From: Aptenodytes patagonicus
Taxonomy: Eukaryota > Chordata > Aves > Sphenisciformes > Spheniscidae
Assembly: GCF_965638725.1 (NCBI RefSeq)
Contig: NC_134951.1
Coordinates: forward strand, 73,969,068-74,033,067
Length of the DNA stretch: 64,000 nucleotides
Direction: 5' to 3'
Shown here: positions 25,601-40,600 of the stretch, one piece after another
Numbering within the stretch: position 1 is the first letter of the stretch
Layout of the letters: the number at the start of each line of letters is the position of its first letter
Translations under genes and position numbers: made by a program
The notes under the pieces: model-generated
What the model was told of the DNA's origin: nothing
Database searches by the model: none
The model's input: the letters and a program-made list of their open reading frames with translations, nothing else

Positions 25601-28600
25601 AAAACTTCGGGTTTCTTTCCTTTCATTTTTGGAGGGAAGTTTAATAGTTGCCATTTTTACTAATCTAGTAAAATTAGTAATGGAAAAAGTAACAGGAGGA
25701 AATGAGAAAAAAACTAAAAACTATAACTAAAGTATCTGTAAGTCTAACACCATGGCTATCTGGAGAAATGTTCCATCATGAAAGAGTTTGAATGTTTTTG
25801 AAAAAGTGCTGGTGAGTAACTGCTTGAAACCTCAAAACCAGGAGAAATTAATGCTTTCTAAGCAAAGATTGATGGGGTTTCATCATAGCAATTTGAAAGA
25901 TGGCAAAGGAAAGGAAACTCAGTAGATAAAGTAGAGTTTTCATCCTCATACTGCATTGGTTGAGTAGAGCAAAAGAGGATTAAAAAAAGAGCAGTTTCTG
26001 ACATTGTGAAGGGTAGTGTTTTGAAAGAAATGGAAATGCAGAACTGATTTGATTGTGTTAGGTAGAACTGAAAACAATTAATAATTTGAGAATATAAAAC
26101 AGGATATGATAGTTTGTCAGGGTTTGCTATGAGTGAAAGATTCTTCACTGCTAATCTTTAAAACCTTAGTGTATGCTTTTCTTTTAAAAAGTCACGCTCT
26201 AATTGAAACAGAAACTAATTCAATAACTAAGTTAAGTCCATCAAGTAGATTAAAAAAAAAACCAACAACATTTTTTGCTTTTTAACTATAAATTTAAGAA
26301 TGGGTTTGAGAATATGGATACGAATAAATAAGAATGAACAAAACAAATAAATGAAATGACAGTACCGGTGAATTGCAGTTTATGAAAAGAGTAGGAGGGA
26401 GGCATGATTTTTTTTATTCTCTCTTGCTCTTACAATAGAATGCTACCATTTTAAAATTATGTTTCCTAATTCAAAGGTATATTCTTCCACAGGCAGAAGA
26501 CAGGTAAATGACTTGGCATCAGCTAATTATGCGACACCTCAAAGAAAGGTTGAGGTGAAACAGCCCTAGCACAAGCTGTGCCCTCACCCACAGGGCAATG
26601 TCCCACAGGGGACAAACACCAAGGAAAGAGCTGCGAGTATGATAACTAACAGGTATAATGCAGCTTCATTTTGGGTCAGCTGTTAGCACTAGGCTGCATC
26701 TGTCCCTCTGCTGTCTGTCTCCCTAACCCCAGCTGAATCCGTTCTGTGATCGTGACTCGGGAATCTGATGAGACTCAGCAACTGGACGTTGCCTCTTTTC
26801 TCTGCCACCCACTTGCAGAAATTGGGGCCCAAGTTGCCAAATGAATGTGATCTATCTTCTGGCCACCCAATTTAGTTTTTGTGCATCTGTGCAGCTCTAC
26901 TAATGAAAAATGAGATATGCATGGGTAACAGGACAAGGAGTTTTCAATTGCACGTTATTTATTCATATTCCTCTAAGGTTCTAGAACTGGACCTCCCTCC
27001 TCTCAGTCTCAGCCTTCAAAGACAGAAATAATTTGAGTATGTTTCTGAGTATCTTTTGAGGCATCTTTTCAAAGTCTAAGTTTAAAATACAGAACAACGT
27101 TATACCAAATGCGTCAAAAAGGAGACATTAGATCCATTCAAAACAGCAATTACTTAAATGTTTTTCATTTCATTGCCTATGCCAATTTTTTAGATAGTGG
27201 ATTAGATGAGTAAAGAAGATGAAAAACATGCCTCTTTCTTTGTAAAACAACAGAGGCATACGCCTTTTATTACCTTTGTCATCTTTGGTGAAAATGTTGG
27301 GAAACAGTAGTTTCAAAGCTTTGGAAAACAGACTGTAAATTGGTTTGACCCAATCAAATAACATCTTTGTCCCCAGGTGTAGGGATAACTTCAGTATTTG
27401 TACTCACCAAAGTGTTCTTGTAAACTCATCAAATAGAGTGAACAACAAATACATACTGAAAGAAATTATTATTCATTTTGTATTTCCATTAAAAGGATGC
27501 ACACATCAACAAACAAAAGCAGAGGATATATATCAAATAAAAATAAAACTAAGAATGGGTGAACATTTTTAAATTATACTTACGCAATGTTTTCATAATG
27601 CTGAATTAAACCTGGGCATTAAACCTTAAATTAAGGCTTTTGAAATTGCAAAACGATATGTTTTATAGCGAAGAAAGGAAGAAAAAGAAATGGGTATATC
27701 AAGATTTACAGCTCTCACACACAATGCTGTCAGTGATGGTAGCTTGTTCTTAGAATGTAACTTGGTCTTCATACAAGAACCTCATCAATTTTCATCAATG
27801 AACTAAGTAATTCTGTGTCTTTTTGTCTTTTTCAAATGGGAAAACAGAGGCTTCCAGTATCTTAGTCACTGACACAGAAAAAATTTAAGCTAATGTCCAT
27901 CTTGACTGCATGATGAGGAAAATGTGACTGGCAGTTTTCTGCTCCAACAGTCACTGTATGTTTTCACTAGTATTGCATGTAACCTCTAGTGTTAAACAGT
28001 GAACACTGAATTAATTTGTGTGATGAAACTGATCATGTAAAATGTAGGGCTGAGTCCCTCAGACATTAGTAATAAAAATAGTCATTAACAGCAAGGAACA
28101 TGAAAACCTATGTGCTTAAGCATTTAGGAATTAAATTGGGGTGGAGGGGTGGGCCAGCTATTACAGAGTCACTCTGAAACTTCACATTCTCCTTCCTGTT
28201 CTCGTATGTATTTCCCTGCAGAGACAAATTCAGTAATTACACAGATTTGTTCCTATTTGTGCATGTGGATAGGTTTTCACACATTTTTTCAGCAGTTTTT
28301 GAAACATTAATTGAAAAATAATGTAGCAAATGTAGTTTCCAATGTTTGCATTGGCATTCATTATGATGCAGATACTGTTGTTTGTATAGTATGATTTATT
28401 CATTTAGAGAAGTTAAGTACAGGGTGTGAGGAAAAGATTCCTGTAGCAAAGATGCAAGTGAGAAATGAAATGCAAGAAGTGGTGTTTGAATAGAAGAATA
28501 AAGCTTAGCAAATATACATTGGTTCCATATCTGAGGTTTGGATTTTACAAAACTTATTTTACTGTGTCAGAGGAGGAATGTCTAGAGATTGCAGGTCTAT

Positions 28601-31600
28601 TATAAATCTCTTTTTTTGAGGCTTGTCAGTCAAATACTTTTCATACATACTGATGTTCAGTTCTTTAAATCATTCAGAATATTTCCTGATCACTACAGCA
28701 AATTAGATGTTTGGAAGAGCAACAAGTTTAAGCAAAGCATTTCCTCATCAGTTCCCATTTGTCATCAATTCTAAATACAGTTATTTAAATAAATATTTAA
28801 TATGGGAAAAATCTGGTTCATTAACCTTTAAGATTCATTCCCAATTCATATTCCTCCTACAGAGCACATGAATTTACTTGTACTGAGTGTGCCTCTCTCT
28901 TTGTGACATGACTGGTCCTAAATGTCATTGTCGCTATAAACTACACTACTGTGATTGCATATACTGCAATAAATGAGTGTTTAATAGAATACATGCAATG
29001 CAGTATGTAGCATATCTTTAGTATTATTTTGCTATTTTGCTTTCTTGAAGAAGCTTATGAAAAAACAAAATCAAATACTAAGGCATCTGAAATCTTAGTG
29101 TAGACATGACAAGTTGTAGATTCAATGTCCGATTGTTCATCGAAGTATATTCTGAGTCTCCTCAAAGAATTTTGTTCAAGAAGTTTATAACAGCTTTTCT
29201 TTAATATTATAAGATTTTGAGAGGTTACTTCATAAACTTTTAAAATGTTCTTTTTTCCTGGTTTAAAAATGACTTCATTAATTTCTTTGCACAGGCTTTC
29301 CAACATTCAAAATAAAGTGTATTAGGATCATTTCAGTTGATTGCATTGCTAGATCTATACATTTGCATGCAAAAAGCCAGAATCTGGAGTACATTCAACA
29401 TTTTCAAGATTACAAAATTTTAAGTTAGTTTTCTTTCCCTGATTTAACTGATTTACAGTTAGTATTTTGGCTGTGCATTAAGCAACTAAGTGAATAGGTG
29501 TTAAGTCCTGTAGAGTATCTAGAATAAAAAGTATGCAATAGATTTTAACTGAATACATCTTTAAAAAAAAACAACTTTCTTCTCTGGAGGCTAATAAGTA
29601 AGCAATGTACCGCTTTGCTTTGTCTTTTCATTTCATTTGACATTATATATGCAGCCAAGGAGTAGGTATTTATCCATTCAACAGAAGATGTTGTGTTAAT
29701 CTCAGTAGAGGATCTGCCTGGAAGAAGAGTCAAGTAGCTCGAGCCATCCTGTGTGATGGTCCGTATACAATAAATAAGGGTGTATGAACTTCTCAGTATC
29801 AGCTAGTGTATGTATTGCATACACTAGCTGAATTGCATCGGCATGGAGAATAAGATTGGTATTTACAGAATCCTTATGTAAAAGAGGAATCTATTCTTCT
29901 ATATATGCCACTAAAAATATAACTCATTCCGTACTTCTGAGAGAGACTGGAGTCATAATAATAGGGTAAATTCTATGCTATGTGCCCAGAGTAGTAAAAA
30001 AAAAAGTGATTTATGAAACACAATGAGGGTCTTACCTCCTTGTAATTAGGTGTTAACGTCTTCAGAGTAGTGAAAAACATTATATTATAAAGTGTAATAT
30101 GCAAAATGCTTTTGGCAGTCTGTATAATTAACTAATTTTCCATATTAGAGGAGTCTCATACAGGAGATCTTCTGACACAGCTGTTGTACCTGCCTTCTGT
30201 TCCTGTTTTATTGGTGTTAAGGTACATGGTGTGTGCTGCTAAACACTGGCAGTGTTTGTAATTATGCAACCTTCCAGCAACAAAAAGTGCATTTCAGCCT
30301 CCTGATTTATGGGCAATTGTTGTGATTATCACACTTCAGAGCAGTAGGTCTTAGTGACTTTGGTGTAAGTCATTTGATGGTTTCTTTATTGTGTTTCATC
30401 TGACTCAATGCTTTCTCATACTTCCCCTAGTTTTCCCCAAACCAATATTTGATTCATGTCGAAAGGAAAGTACTGTAGGTGTTAATTTACTTGAATGATG
30501 TCTTCAGGGATACTTTTACGGCCTTACCTTAGTACCATGCCTCAGTGAAGGGTGGTTCAGAGCAAGAGCTTGATGTGGGCAATCAGAGGTTATATCTACT
30601 GTGTGAAGCTATGCACTGTGGAAACCAGAGGTGCTTCCCAGACTTGGTCTGCATATGAATGCCAGATGACTTTTGACTTCATGCTGGGATGAGGCAAATT
30701 CTGGCCTGTACCCTGATTTGAGAGTAAGGATAGCAAAACGCTCGAGCTGGAAGGGAGCTGTGTTGCGCTCAAACAGGTCATCTGACAGGCATGTTATGGG
30801 CACCGGCTTGTGGGGCACTGTAAATCTCACTTACTCTTCGATTTAAATGTATCCTAAATCGCCCTCTATAAGAACCTGTCTCTCTTCATTACTGTAGAGT
30901 GAGCTTCAAGAGACAAACCTCACTACTGGGGCGTTTAGATAGGTGGTGAAATTTTTTAAGCCTTCACCTCCTGTTGGATTAGGATGGCAGCTGCTATAAT
31001 CCTCTTGTCTTTATTGCTGAGTTGTTTTAGCACAAAATTCTTCAGTATTATATCATGCTATAATACTGATAAAGCCAAAGTTGCTCCAAACTTCAAATAG
31101 GAAATGGTAACAGAGAAGGTGAGGGAAATTAATTGCATTTATATCAACTGCCTGTAATGCAAGACGAGGACAAATTAATCTCCAGTGACCTGTTTGCTCC
31201 ATTGATTTCTTTGGTGCTATATTAAGGAAGAACACGATCCATTATCTATTGCATTGCTAGGAAATAAAAAAGAACTATGATTAAATACACCCTCGTAATG
31301 AGTTGTAATATTGCTTTATTTTATATACACGAGAAAATAGACTATTTTATTATTGTGGCTATTAGAGCACGTCAAATCTCAGATGCAGTCTGCTTTCAGC
31401 AGAGGAGTTCTTTTTCCACTTTATGCCAAAATTGTGTCTCACTGAAATATTAGTTCATTCAAGCTGAACAATGAAGACAGGGTGTTTTGATTTTGGGAAC
31501 TAGAAACCTTTGCTTTCTCCTGATTTGTTATAGCATTTCTACCTTTCCAAGAGCAGTGGTTCATTTGTTAGGTTCATCTTTTCAAATCTGTTTTTCTACA

Positions 31601-34600
31601 GAACAGAAGTAATAGGCCAAGTTGTTGTACATTCATCTTTTTTTTCAGAAGTACCCCAAAAGTAAATTATTAAACCTAAACTAATTTCAAGAATTTTGTA
31701 GTCTGATTGTCATTTTAGTGAATTAGCAGGTATAAATATTAGTACTATGTGAATGCTGACAAGCTCATGGAAGCTAGCGGGTGTTTATTTCATTTATTTC
31801 AGCTGGACCAAGTTTAAACTTTTTGTTTCTAAGAGATATTTTGTGGTTATTAAAGTACTGACCAGCTGAAAGCCATAGTTCCACAAACTGGGATGTATTT
31901 AAGAAGATCGAGTTTAATGATGTGACCTTGTTATTCAAAATTCCTAAAACATCATCTGTTTACAGGTTTTTCAGTATTATCGTTGTTGTGTTTGCAAACG
32001 TAAAGACATATGTTAAGCAATTTGTCTTAAGTAGAAGCTGACACAGTGCTAACAGCACTGGAAGCCTGCAAGGAGAGGAGAGAAAATACAGCAACTTAGT
32101 GTAACAACTGTCAGCTGTGAGAAAGTAGCAGTGTTGCTCAACCAGCCACACTGCTTTAGGGATCTTTCCTTCATGTAGCTCCTTGTATTTCTCAGACTGA
32201 GAGAGTGAAATTTCTGTGACAAAAATATGACACAACAAAAATTGCTGTGACAAGGCAAAATATCCTGATAGATTGAAATGTGACTGTAATAGTACATCAG
32301 TAAGTTGTGCGTATTTTATAGACTCATAGGCAATTGTTGGTGTGTTTCTTTGCTTGTTTTAGGGAGCAGGAGGTTTTTCCGTTGTATCGTTAGTGGCAGA
32401 AAGCATCTAGTGTTACAGTCCTGCGCCAGAAATGTTAAATAGTTAAACAATATGGTGGCAAAGCAATGGTTAAACGATACATTGATATTAAACAGTATAA
32501 AACGTAAAGAAGGGGACCAGCCACTCTTTGTGTTTCTGTTTGAAAGGGAGGGAGGGAGGATGTAATGCTGGTGAGCCTTTATAATATCTGAAGTCTTCTC
32601 CCTTTTCAGCGCAATCCTCCCATGCTGGTGAATGATCTGTTTGAAGATATTAAAGATGGGGTAATGCTAATTGCCCTTTTGGAGGTTCTTTCAGGGCAGA
32701 AGCTGGTAAGAACTTCCTTCCTTCTGAATATACATGATAGTTGCATAACTTCTCTAGGGTATAATTTTCTAATATGTTTCTATATTTGAATACCGTAAAA
32801 AACCTGACTGCTACATAGCAAAATAAGTTTATTCACAGAGTGGGCTATCTGGTTACAAAACCAAACAAAAAAGGTGATTACAGATGGACGTTCTTGATTT
32901 TATGCATTTTCTGTTAGTTTTGTCTTACTAGTTCATAAAAATTGCTTATTCGTATTAGTCTTTGCAGTTCATCTGGGTGTTACTACTATGACACAGACAA
33001 GGTCTAAACTGCAACTACTTCTATACATCTTGAAGACATAATGACAGTCTTTTCTTGTTAAGTTTACGGCTTTTTCTCTGGAAAAAAATTGTGAGCCCCT
33101 CAAATTTCATGGGGTCTTATATCCATTTACCTTGGCAGCTGCTCTGCTGCTGTAAAGAACCTTAACTGATGACAAATGGCTTTTTCACAGCCAAGTTGTG
33201 TACAGAGGCCAGGGCGTGTACATGGCAAATAGACTGTCTCTTGGGAGCCAGGCTGGTTTTGGGCATGTGATGTGGGAGAAAAACGAAAGGGTTTTAGGCC
33301 AAGGGCTCTCACTTTTTCCAAACCAGCTCGCAGATCAGGTGGCAGCATCTGAAAGAGTAGGGCCACAGTCCGTCATTTGGCTTGCTCTATGGTTCAGACG
33401 TTACCTGTTCCCTCACATGCAGGCAATTTGCAAGTGCCACACTTTTGCCCCTTTTTCATATTTCACCTCTGTTTTGGCTGCAGGTGATGCCCAAAATTAG
33501 GTAGTAATTCACACCGCCAGAGCAATTTTACTGTAAGATGAGAAAAAAAAAAAAATACTTTCAAGTGTGTTTCTGCTCTGTTGAAATATACCTATTTCTG
33601 TTTCTGTTCGTCTAAGACAGAAAGTCTCCCTCTTGTGGCAAAACAGAAGTAGTAAAACAGGAAAAGAATTTTAATGACGACACCTGTTACAATGAACTTC
33701 ATTGGATTGTATCCTGCCCACATTAATTAGTGAAAGACAAGAGGCATCACAGAACCAGAATAATGTCTGGTTAATCTAAAGGTCATGTATAGCAGAATAT
33801 GATATTCTGTAGTAACTGCAAGAGGAATTTCAGAATCTATAGCAGGCCTTTGTTAAATCCATTTGTAACTTTATGAACAGGAATTTAAATGATAGTAGTG
33901 GTATATTTGCATTACAATATGAGATGCAGTGGGGAATTTAATTCCACTGTAGAGTATTAGAAGCCTAGGATGATTTAATTCAAAGAATTCTGTCTTTTTT
34001 TAGCCTACATGTCTGAGGTTCAGCAAAATTCATTGTTCAATGAGGGTTTGTGATAGTTCTCTATCACCAGTGAGGTATTAGAGAGAATGGATAAAAATCC
34101 TCTAGGTAAAATGTCTTCACTGCAGACTGATTTTTAAAAATAACAACTACCTTGACTTCTCCTTTGCAAGCAAAAATATTTTACTGAGAGAATGTTGCCT
34201 TCTCTCAAATATGAGTGTATAGATATATGTGTGTGTGTGTGTATAAAAAGAGAAATAGTTTATTTTACGTAAGAAAAACAGTTCTCTGATTTGATGAAGT
34301 TTATGGGCTGAAGCCGACAGCTTGCATCCTGAGGTTATTAAGACATAACTTTTTAATAATAGAACTGTCACGGTTATGTCCCCTATATCTGTCGGTCCTC
34401 CTTGTTAGTATATGCAAAAATAGAATTTGACTGTTCCAAGGAACATTTTAACATGTAAATCAGACTAAGTTATGTACATCAGCATTTATAATAATCTGGA
34501 ACTTCGTTTTTTGCAGCAAATTGACATAAATCTAATTGGAGTTTATACTGTTCTTTCTCTTTAAGCCTTGTGAGCAGGGACGTCAGCTGAAGAGAATTCA

Positions 34601-37600
34601 CTGGGTTGCCAACATTGGCACAGCTCTTAAGTTTCTAGAAGGAAGACGGGTAGGTTTGGTAGCACTTAGTCCTGGGTTTTCCTTATTTTTTTATTTCTTT
34701 CCTTAAATGTATGATTTGTATCAACCTACCTGTTCTTATTCTCCAAAATTGGAGCTATGTATGCAGTCTTCAGTTTCTATACAGTGCCTAAAAGTTGCTG
34801 TAAATTAAAAATGTCAAGTTCCAACACTAAGACGTAGCAATGTATAGGGTAAAACTTTTCTTTTTTTTTTTAGTTAGAATCACCTTGGATGATCTCCTTC
34901 CATTTTTTTTTTTTTATGTGCTCTTCAGCTCCTCATGTTCCCTTCTTCCCTGTTGCTGTTCTCAGCAAAGAACAATGATCTTCAGTTCAGCAGAGTCATT
35001 AATTTATAATTAAAAGAATAGATTTATGGACTTCACTAGGTTGTACATGCAAAACTACTCCCTGAAAGTATAGACATGAAAATTTAGAACAGTGTGACCC
35101 CTTATTAGCTTGGCAGGACTTCAGACTAATTCCTAGATCGATTCTGGTAAAGTCAGTGCTGTGGTCATTTTAGAAATGAAACAAAATATTTTATAAATTT
35201 AACAAAAGACAGAAAACCTAAAAGCTCAATGTGATCTAGGTATGAATATCAAATAAAAGCAATCTACTTCTGCCTTTTTTCCTCACTTTTCTCTCTCTAT
35301 TGTAATGATTTGCATCTGTTTTTTTAATTAGATTACAGGTATTTTGTTCTTCTAATTTCTGCATTTTAGTTCAATTTTTCTCAATGCAGATGTAACACCT
35401 GATGAATTTTATGTCTCCACAGTGCTGTACACCAGGAGTTGTTGGGTTTTGGCATTCTTTCCCTCTCTTTAACCGTATGGCATCTTGACCTAATTATATT
35501 TCTCTTACATGGGAAACTATCTTAGCAGATGCCTGTAAAAAGAAATCTATGAGAGAACTTTTTTTAATTGAAAAATGTGTAACCAAAGCAAAGACAAATA
35601 TATAACCAAAGCAAAATTCAGCTTTAGCTCACGATCTCACTAGTTTATGTAGTACAGTTTGTTAATACAAACCATATCGTGTGCAGCCTGAGAGTGGAGG
35701 CTTAGCTACAAGAGAGCTGCTTTCTGGTGAGAGCTGTATAAAATAAGACGAGGCTGGGGTGAAGAGCAAAAAACCCATGCTTCCCTAGTCTACATGTCAC
35801 AATGTAGCGGGTGACCCAAACTCTGAATGACCCAGCTTAGATCCCAGGAGTAATACAGCAGTGCAGCTAGGTAACTGACCCTGCTGAGGATCAAGATAGA
35901 TTGCCAGAAATGGAGTACTGTGGTTTTGCTTGCGATATCTGAGTATTTTTGTCTGGACTTTTCCAAGTTATTTTTGTATGTACCTTGTATCAATATGCCA
36001 GATTTTCTTCTAGAGGAAGTTGGAAAAATGCAGTGTCAGGTAGATTGGTGTCCATTAGCAGGTGATCTCTAGGTTGAATCCAGCCTGAAGGATGCATCTA
36101 TCCAGTCTGTCACCCTTTTTCTCCCAGAGGAGGTGGGGATGCTGTTCAGACAACAAATGCCTCTTCAGTAGCTGAGCGCAGTCCCTGGGCTGTACTCAAA
36201 GGTGAACAAAGGGAGATGGGTGGCTGTGCACAGCACTTTGGGGAGTGCCGACAGGGTCTCCTTCCTCCATGGGCTCTCTCATAAGTGCAGTTTATTACAT
36301 GTTTAATCAACTTCCTATTTTCACTGTCCAAACACTTCTGCAAATACTCCTGTTATACTGCAAAATGCAGCTGGCAATCAACAGATTTCATTCTGGACCA
36401 AACTGTTTATTTCGTGATTCTGAAAAGTATATTTTGTAGTTTCAGATCCATTTTAATGGAGTATAAGACAAAGGCAACACAGTAACTAGACTAGATAGGC
36501 TATGCTTCTGTGAACAGTAGCCTAATCAGAAGCTTTAGCTGAGTCCCTGTAAATCTTTTGATCTGTAAAACATATAAGAAAAACCTTGCTTTCTAGAAAA
36601 AGAAAAGCTTTTGTTGGAATTAGTCCAGCTGAGAGAATGAGACTCTTGGTATATTTTTCTTTAGGTAGGTAATAGAAAATTTTCCTCATTGACTGGTAGA
36701 GAAGCAAGTAGTGTCAACTTTCCCAGAGTTTTGTCAGATTTCTTGGTGGAGAGGATTGGAAATATAACCTGTGGGGATTTCTCCTCTGCCTCTTCCCAAG
36801 CAGCCTGTGGTTTTAATTCTGAAAAGAGCTTGACAGCCCTGAACAGCAATTTTTTGTTTGCTCTTGACATTATCTAGTGGGTTTCCAGCTGCTGATTCAG
36901 AGAACTGCAGTCTTTTCTCTGTTTTGGGAAGACAAGTGAGGTCCCCTAAAGTAATTCTCCTGCTTTTCTTTAACCTATTCTCCAAGGTTTTTCCATAACC
37001 TTTGTCCATGAACAAGCTCGCAGTGCATGAACGTTTTAGCAGCCCTTCATATTTATATCATGATTGATGGCAGACTCTTAGTTTTGCTGAGGAAATAAGT
37101 ATTAACATATTTGATAATTTTCCAATACTGCCTGTTTTATTCCATTTCCTTCAGCATTATCTACCTGTTAATTTCTTTATGATATACTCTTTATCTCCTC
37201 CTTTACTGCCTTTAATCTTGTGAGCTTATTTTAGGGTGATACTTTATTCAGACTATAGATTAGCATTTGAGAGTTAAGAGTCATGGAATCTGTTCCCGTT
37301 TCTGTTGAAAAACTTCATGTGACCTTGGACGACTCATTTTTTCCAAGTCTTTTCTTATTTTAAAATAACTATAGTCAGGTTTGTCTTGCAAAGGAGCCTT
37401 AATCAGTGGTGGTAATATCCTTTACAATAAAAGGCTCTCTACTGGAGAACTGTGGCATTCTTTTTTCTCTTATCTTTCTTTTATGCTTTCTCCCCCCCCC
37501 CCCCTTTTCCTTTTCTTGTTTATTTTTAAACTCACGTTCCTCTTCCCATTCCAAATCTATTAGAACTATAGAAAGAAACCCCTGCATGATTTAAAATCTG

Positions 37601-40600
37601 TTATGGAGTATTTAATTTGCTTTCCTTATTAATTGTGTTGTAAGATGTTCCAAAAATGTGCTTTCTTTGCATTATAAAATTAAATTAATGTATTTACCTA
37701 ATAATTAATCATTTAAAACTTATTTTTGTATCATCTTTTTCCCTTTGCTTTTCATGCTAGTCTATATACAGAGGATCTCCGGTTTGTACAATGGTTCTAT
37801 GTAATTTTTATTGTTCTTTCAGCTTGAAATTAAATATTTTTTCTACAAATAACATCATGCAATGGTCTTAAAAATCTTTTATTACCTATAGCTATACGTG
37901 TCTAAAAAGTGAAATTGCACCATTCAATGATTTTTTCAATTAAGAAATTTGTTATTTGATTGCAAAAATGCATTAAAATATAAAACCTATTTGAAATGTG
38001 TTTCATAATTGTTATCATTCCTTGTGTGTGGTAATAACACATTTTCTTTCCTATATAGATTAAGCTTGTCAACATAAACTCAACTGATATTGCTGATGGT
38101 AGGCCTTCTATTGTGCTTGGCTTGGTGTGGACCATAATTTTATATTTTCAGGTACTACATTTTTTATACATCAGTATAGCTTGCTCAAATCATGGTTCAG
38201 ACCATCATTTCATATGAACTGGTGTAGTTCCAGTCTTTCACCAGAGCTAAGTCACTTTATAATTAGCTGAGGATCTGATCCTGAATAAAGCAACAGTTGA
38301 TGGTACGGGTGCTTCACGTTGGGTAAAGTTAGATATTTGTCTTTGGAATAGATTGGTCTGGGCATAGAATGGAGTTCTTTCATCACTGGAACATATTCTT
38401 CCACTTTCTCTGAAGAATACAACAGAGCAACAGAAGAAAAGAATAGAATTGTGGATTCTTGGTACAAGTACCTTTAGCACTCTCAGTGGTGATTGTGCTG
38501 TATGTCTAATTCCAGTGCATTTGATGTCAGACAGTAATTATTTTCAAACAATACACGTAAACATGCTGATTTCACTGGGAGATGCAGATATTTGCAAGGA
38601 CAAAATTTAGCTGTAAATGGTATAGATTGAGAGGCGTTTGAATTTGTAGAGGAGAAATCATTTGCATTCTGTTGAAGTTAGGTGGGAGGGAAAAACGGTT
38701 TTCTAAATCCTGTCCATATGAGTTAACAAAATGAGTCACTGCTCAGCAATTAAAAAAACAACTGACTTTGTTGCTCTTGTTTATGGAGTTCTTTGGCTTT
38801 GGCTCTCTTGTGAGGTAGCTTTCATTTCTCAGGGATGCTGTTCTCCTAAGCGCCAACCAGTGCGACACCTCAATGGTTCAGATCTCCTCAGAAGAAAAGT
38901 TAGCAAGAATGATATTAACATTTTTATTTTAATTTATAGCTTATTGAGAAGAATGGGGAAAATTATGCTTCTCAGAGTTACTGAAACTCTAGTTCTCTGC
39001 ATCAGTTTTACTTGGGTCATTTTTTGAGCTTTTCTTTAGTTGTCACAGGCAGATACATCATTTTAACATGAATGAAAGCAGAAACGCATGAGAGCTGTGG
39101 TTCTCATTGTGGCAGACTCATTCTGTGATGTGACGAAACTTTTTTTTAGGTAGACAGCACAGACAATCTTGCAACGTCCTCTGGATATAACTCTTTCATG
39201 TTAAAGAACCAAATTGTTAGTCAACTTAATGTTCTTAAAAGAGTCAAGTTAATGATTTTCATTTGATGAAAGGCATGATGCGAATAACTGTCATACACCC
39301 TCGGCAAGCACTACTAATGCATTTTGCCTGCAGTACATTCACTATTCCTTCACAAGGTACCTCTAAGCAAAGCCGCAATTGAATTTGTGCCAAAACAGTA
39401 CAACGGTAGATAAAGAACTATCCAGATGAAATCACTGAGGTCACTTCCATTCTTTAATTGAATGAGCCTCCTCTGAAATTAGTGGATTGTTTTATAATTT
39501 GAATTCAAACTAAATGTAAGCCATTGTCTCCTATTTCAATGGTAATTTGTCATAATAGGTAACATGGCACACTTGCATATTGTTCTAGCTGTAGGGTGTC
39601 AAGAAAATCAATGATTGCTACATGTCCTGGACTTCTGAAATTAAGACCATCATCTGGGCACATACGTTAGCATTTTTGAAGCTACTTTAATGTACAGTTA
39701 AATAAAACACAGCATGTTAATCATAGCTTCTGCCCAACTTTGGCAGTTGTATTAGGAAATTATTGAAGAAACTGGTGAGAATTAAGAATATTATCTACAA
39801 ACAGTCCATTAACATTTTTTCCCCACAGATTGAAGAGCTTACTAGCAACCTCCCACAGCTGCAGTCGTTGTCTAGCAGCGCTTCTTCTGTGGAGAGTGTT
39901 GTCAGTTCAGAAACTGCGAGTCCCCCAAGCAAACGGAAGGTGGTAACCAAGGTGCAAGGAAGTGCCAGGAAGGCTTTGTTAAAATGGATACAGTACACAG
40001 CAGCAAAGTAAGTAACCTACAAATGAACTGAATTTATATCTTAAGTGCAAACTTTTTCTTCAGATTCTAAACTCTCTTGGTCAGGGATTGTCCTTTTGCT
40101 CTGTATTTATATAGCACCTCCCTGTGATCATACTCTTTTTGACAACTGGGGCTGTTAAATGTTACCACCATACAACAAGCAAGTAATAAATAACTATTTG
40201 CATTGCATTGCAATCACATTTTATAGTTTCTGAATAATGAATGGGATTATCTTTGACAGAATGAGGAACTGAAAGGGGAATTAGTTGTCTGAATGACAAT
40301 GTATTAGTCCTGCTGCAAAAACACTCGATGTGACAATGCAAGTCCCACACCAACTTAGCATTCCTCAGTGACAGAGCTTGTAGGAGCACTAAATTCTGGC
40401 ATTGCTGTTGAAAGGCAGGTGATGAAAAATTATGAATTCTGCAGTTTTGTGATACAAGGGACATATTACTACAAAAATTGTCCTGAATTTTCATTCTTTT
40501 TAATCCAAGTTATTTTGGAGTTATTTCTTGCTATCTCTTGTTAACTTAAGAATTTTCTCCTTTATTTGGTATAATTATCCCACGTTTGCTCTGTTTCCAA

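Larger units (their letters stand above)
22277..32609 (+). other. SYNE1: SYNE1 intron 2
   Basis: 10.3 kb between the first two CH1 exons. It holds the ERV LTR (about 24.6-25.36 kb) and the perfect hairpin at 29.8 kb. Otherwise AT-rich with no supported gene; a minus-strand 91-codon ORF at 23752-24027 has no coding support. Confidence 0.9.
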
